Shown here: in pieces, positions 62,963 through 64,000 of the stretch
Layout: each line of letters begins with the position of its first letter
Position numbering within the stretch: the first letter of the stretch is position 1
Origin: Hypoxylon rubiginosum
Lineage: Eukaryota; Ascomycota; Sordariomycetes; Xylariales; Hypoxylaceae
NCBI GenBank assembly: GCA_902806565.1
Contig: CADCXA010000066.1
Location: 1,240,001 to 1,304,000, forward strand
Length of the DNA stretch: 64,000 nt
Direction of reading: 5' to 3'
The notes under the pieces: model-generated
What the model was told of the DNA's origin: nothing
What the model saw: the letters and a program-made list of their open reading frames with translations, nothing else
The model's database searches: none
Program-made: the position numbers and the translations under genes

Positions 62963-63760
62963 CTAGAGGTCTGACGAGCTCCATTCTTTCCAGCCCTCCT
63001 TCTCACCAGGTAGCTCGACGCTCTCCCATTCCTTTCTAGTGACGTTCTTCCACTCTTCGACGGGGATCCAGCCAATGTAAGCTCGGTCGCCGAAGCCTCC
63101 GATCCAGTAGACCTTCGTGACGACAAGCCTCACGAATTGGGATTCGTGGATCGGATTGCCGGGAAGCCAGTACTTGGCATCGGGATGCTTATCCACGAAG
63201 CAGGATGACATGTCTGCAGTAGCTGCCGCATCCATCTTCTCGATGTAGCCCAGCAGGCTGTACCGGGGGAGATTGACCGCGCTGTACGGAACTCTGTCTG
63301 TAGGCCCCGAATCATCACGTCCGAACAGCCAGTTCCAGAAAGTCGACTTGATGCGCTTGTCTGGCGGATACGGCGGCGTCCACTGCTGGGCTAGGCTGAT
63401 GTTTGAGCCGCCGCGTACATTTTTGAAAGTAGTCTCGATGTTGATAGCCAGGAAGGTAGGATTGCCATCCTCTTCACAGTCCGCCACGTACTCCAGCAGG
63501 CCGAGGGGCATACCGCCGAGACCTTCGGGCTGGCGCCCGCCCGAGGCATCTGGGAAGACGGTGGCGAGCGTGCCAAGGGGAGTTAGACCAAGGATGCGTC
63601 GGCCAAGTACGGCGGATTCGTACGAGGTTGGAATCTTGTATTCCGACGCGGATGCCGGCGGGTTGCTAAAGATGTACTGCGGCTCCGGGGCGGGCTGTTT
63701 GGCTGCCGCCCAGGAGCGCGCGGCGAGGCAGACAAACGGCAGACTGCTCAAGAGCTTCAT
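62963..63760 (-). CDS. Secreted CREG-like beta-barrel protein
   Basis: A single exon of 265 residues. A signal peptide (MKLLSSLPFVCLAARSWAAA) is followed by a Pro-rich linker and a domain of the pyridoxamine-phosphate-oxidase-like split barrel: ESAVLGRRILGLTPLGTLAT, GGMPLGLLEYVADCEEDGNP, and later GDRAYIGWIPVEEW. In animals CREG is a secreted glycoprotein whose barrel does not bind FMN; fungal members are uncharacterised secreted proteins, so no enzyme activity is claimed. Possible N-glycosylation sites are NIS and NVT. The acidic end (WKEWSSSDL) is intact. Confidence 0.88.
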   Translation of the reverse strand: MKLLSSLPFVCLAARSWAAAKQPAPEPQYIFSNPPASASEYKIPTSYESAVLGRRILGLTPLGTLATVFPDASGGRQPEGLGGMPLGLLEYVADCEEDGNPTFLAINIETTFKNVRGGSNISLAQQWTPPYPPDKRIKSTFWNWLFGRDDSGPTDRVPYSAVNLPRYSLLGYIEKMDAAATADMSSCFVDKHPDAKYWLPGNPIHESQFVRLVVTKVYWIGGFGDRAYIGWIPVEEWKNVTRKEWESVELPGEKEGWKEWSSSDL

Positions 63761-64000
63761 GGTGAAACGTGATACAGTAGGTACAGGGCAACCAGCGCCA
63801 CTAAATCCCGATAGGTGGCTCGGGCCGTTGGAGGGGTATGGGAAGATGAGGCTTAATTCTAGAATCTGAATTTAAAATCTGAGAAGAGCGATAGCTTGTG
63901 CTTAAATGCTCATGCCCAGAACGTTTCCTCCGATAGACATCGGATGGTTCACTTATCAAACGATGGCCGGTCGCCGGAACAAGAACCAGTCGCCCATGTG
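63761..64000. other. Upstream region of the CREG-like gene
   Basis: Short flank to the window end, presumably including the promoter. Nothing else is recognisable. Confidence 0.4.

Overview
This window is nuclear DNA from a filamentous ascomycete (Pezizomycotina, probably Sordariomycetes). The evidence is: short introns with GTANGT/AG ends and CTAAT/CTAAC-like branch sites; a NIMA-type kinase with the fungal insert before its catalytic loop; a cerato-platanin gene; nuclear tRNA genes with introns; and a 7.7-kb block reduced almost entirely to A and T, which is the signature of repeat-induced point mutation (RIP).

Layout. Positions 1-20,000 are gene-poor. The only gene I can support there is a two-finger C2H2 transcription factor (6441-7432, minus). 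Positions 20-29 kb hold an ankyrin plus double-BTB protein (minus), divergent from a NIMA-like mitotic kinase (plus), then a possible small secreted protein (minus) and a Ser/Thr-rich single-pass cell-surface protein (minus). After about 4 kb of intergenic DNA comes a very large coiled-coil protein (33.6-41.1 kb, plus). It is followed by cerato-platanin (minus), an MFSD10-like major facilitator transporter (plus) and a secreted TAP-like alpha/beta hydrolase (plus).

Positions 51.7-59.5 kb are the AT island. Near-identical 31-bp inverted repeats bound it. Inside it lies a pair of ~326-bp direct repeats separated by 6,660 bp. The simplest reading is an LTR retrotransposon nested in a TIR DNA element, with both RIP-mutated. 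Pieces of a tetratricopeptide-repeat (TPR) gene lie on either side in the same orientation, so the element appears to have interrupted that gene. To its right are two tRNA genes (one clearly tRNA-Arg(CCT) with a 13-nt intron), an epoxide-hydrolase-like enzyme (minus) and a secreted CREG-like protein (minus).

The genes form no obvious single pathway. They are mostly housekeeping or cell-cycle genes (NIMA, BTB adaptor, coiled-coil protein) with a scatter of secreted or accessory genes (cerato-platanin, two hydrolases, CREG-like protein, surface mucin-like protein) towards the RIP island. A palindromic TACCTAGGTAGGTA-type motif recurs in intergenic DNA across the window. Splice junctions and residue numbers were read by hand from the sequence; family names rest on recognised motifs, not on database searches.
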